Below are positions 63,668 through 64,000 of a stretch of 64,000 nt of DNA, piece after piece (position 1 is the stretch's first letter; each line of letters opens with the position of its first letter). A program made the translations under genes and the position numbers. The notes under the pieces were generated by a model, which was not told the DNA's origin, searched no databases, and saw only the letters and a program-made list of their open reading frames with translations. Source of the stretch: Dokdonia pacifica. Its GTDB lineage: Bacteria; Bacteroidota; Bacteroidia; Flavobacteriales; Flavobacteriaceae. Location of the stretch: NCBI RefSeq assembly GCF_900188275.1, contig NZ_FZNY01000006.1, forward strand, positions 1-64,000. The letters are read 5' to 3'.

Positions 63668-64000
63668 ATGAGATACTTTATTCTATTACTCATCTGTGTG
63701 TCTTTTTCGTGTAAACAAAAAGAAGATACCCCTCAAGTAGAAGAAAAGGTACAAGAAGTTGTATCAGGTTCGTTATTTAAAACTATAGAAAACCCAAGTA
63801 CAGGAAAAGCACATTTGCCTAGATTAGTTGCTCAAAATGGCACTTTGCATATGAGTTGGGTAGAAGAGGAAGACTCACTTGCAATACTTAAATATGCTTC
63901 TTACAACGATGCAAAATGGACGACTCCTAAAACCATTACTTCTGGTTCGGATTGGTTTGTGAATTGGGCAGATTTCCCAGCATTGGCTGTCAATGGAGAA
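63668..64000 (+). CDS. Lipoprotein, N-terminal part (window ends)
   Basis: 111 codons are visible. Signal peptide with lipobox VSFSC (Cys about 15), an acidic linker, then repeats such as PRLVAQNGTLHMSWVEE and FPALAVNGE that look like beta-propeller blades (sialidase/BNR type). It starts 13 bases after rimO, so it may share its transcript. The 3' part lies outside the window. Confidence 0.7.
   Translation, partial: MRYFILLLICVSFSCKQKEDTPQVEEKVQEVVSGSLFKTIENPSTGKAHLPRLVAQNGTLHMSWVEEEDSLAILKYASYNDAKWTTPKTITSGSDWFVNWADFPALAVNGE

Overview
The window is chromosomal DNA of a marine-type member of the Flavobacteriaceae (Bacteroidetes). Evidence for this: AT-rich coding sequence; promoters of the TTG-N17-20-TANNTTTG type instead of sigma70 boxes; type IX secretion sorting domains on two secreted proteins; many Bacteroidetes-style lipoproteins; and lineage forms of core proteins (SecD-SecF fusion, zinc-less Tgt and zinc-less COG1579 protein, NIF3 with a PII-like insert). 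A Dokdonia/Krokinobacter-like genus is my guess only. I see no tRNA, rRNA, CRISPR array, insertion sequence or prophage.

Layout. 1-111: tail of a T9SS-exported protein. 261-8145: COG1579 and NIF3 genes (minus), lpxK (plus), then a minus-strand unit birA-lipA-gap-hybrid histidine kinase. 8230-12987: rsfS-ftsH-LUD protein-cdsA-psd-acyl-CoA-binding protein, which links membrane-protein quality control with phospholipid synthesis. 13058-18611: valS, a DUF1573 protein, an aminotransferase and murB. 18700-23826: a fasciclin protein facing a SigK/RskA-like sigma/anti-sigma pair, then a glycosyltransferase, a second ECF sigma factor and an unusual Nramp-like transporter. 24137-28377: an accessory block with a tyrosinase, a one-heme lipoprotein, a Cys-rich membrane protein and a GG-leader peptide. 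28709-34562: tgt, an LptF/G permease, an EamA exporter, accA and dnaB. 34861-43255: two secreted proteins of unclear role, a conserved Cys-motif protein, a DUF2911 protein, asnB, gyrB and an outer-membrane-like protein. 43290-51719: an accessory envelope module with ECF sigma, TPR anti-sigma candidate, GEVED-repeat T9SS protein, periplasmic TPR-CHAT protease and subtilase lipoprotein. 51960-63654: mdh, two small SecD-like proteins, secDF, ftsY, an amidase lipoprotein, a class C serine hydrolase and rimO. 63668-end: start of another lipoprotein.

The most unusual signals are these. (1) A short perfect palindrome with core GCTTTCGCGAAAGC occurs about 14 times, both between genes and inside genes in all three reading phases. 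(2) The sigma/CHAT/subtilase module carries the same 11-bp motif, GGGTAACAAAA, 104 and 106 bases upstream of two of its secreted-protein genes, followed at the same spacing by a similar CTCT element. This suggests a dedicated ECF regulon. (3) There is an orphan four-cysteine GG-leader peptide next to a tyrosinase-cytochrome cluster. (4) Two SecD-P1-like satellite proteins precede secDF.

Start codons were moved inward wherever a long open frame began upstream of a better ATG, a signal peptide or a promoter box. Family assignments come from reading motifs, not from database searches.
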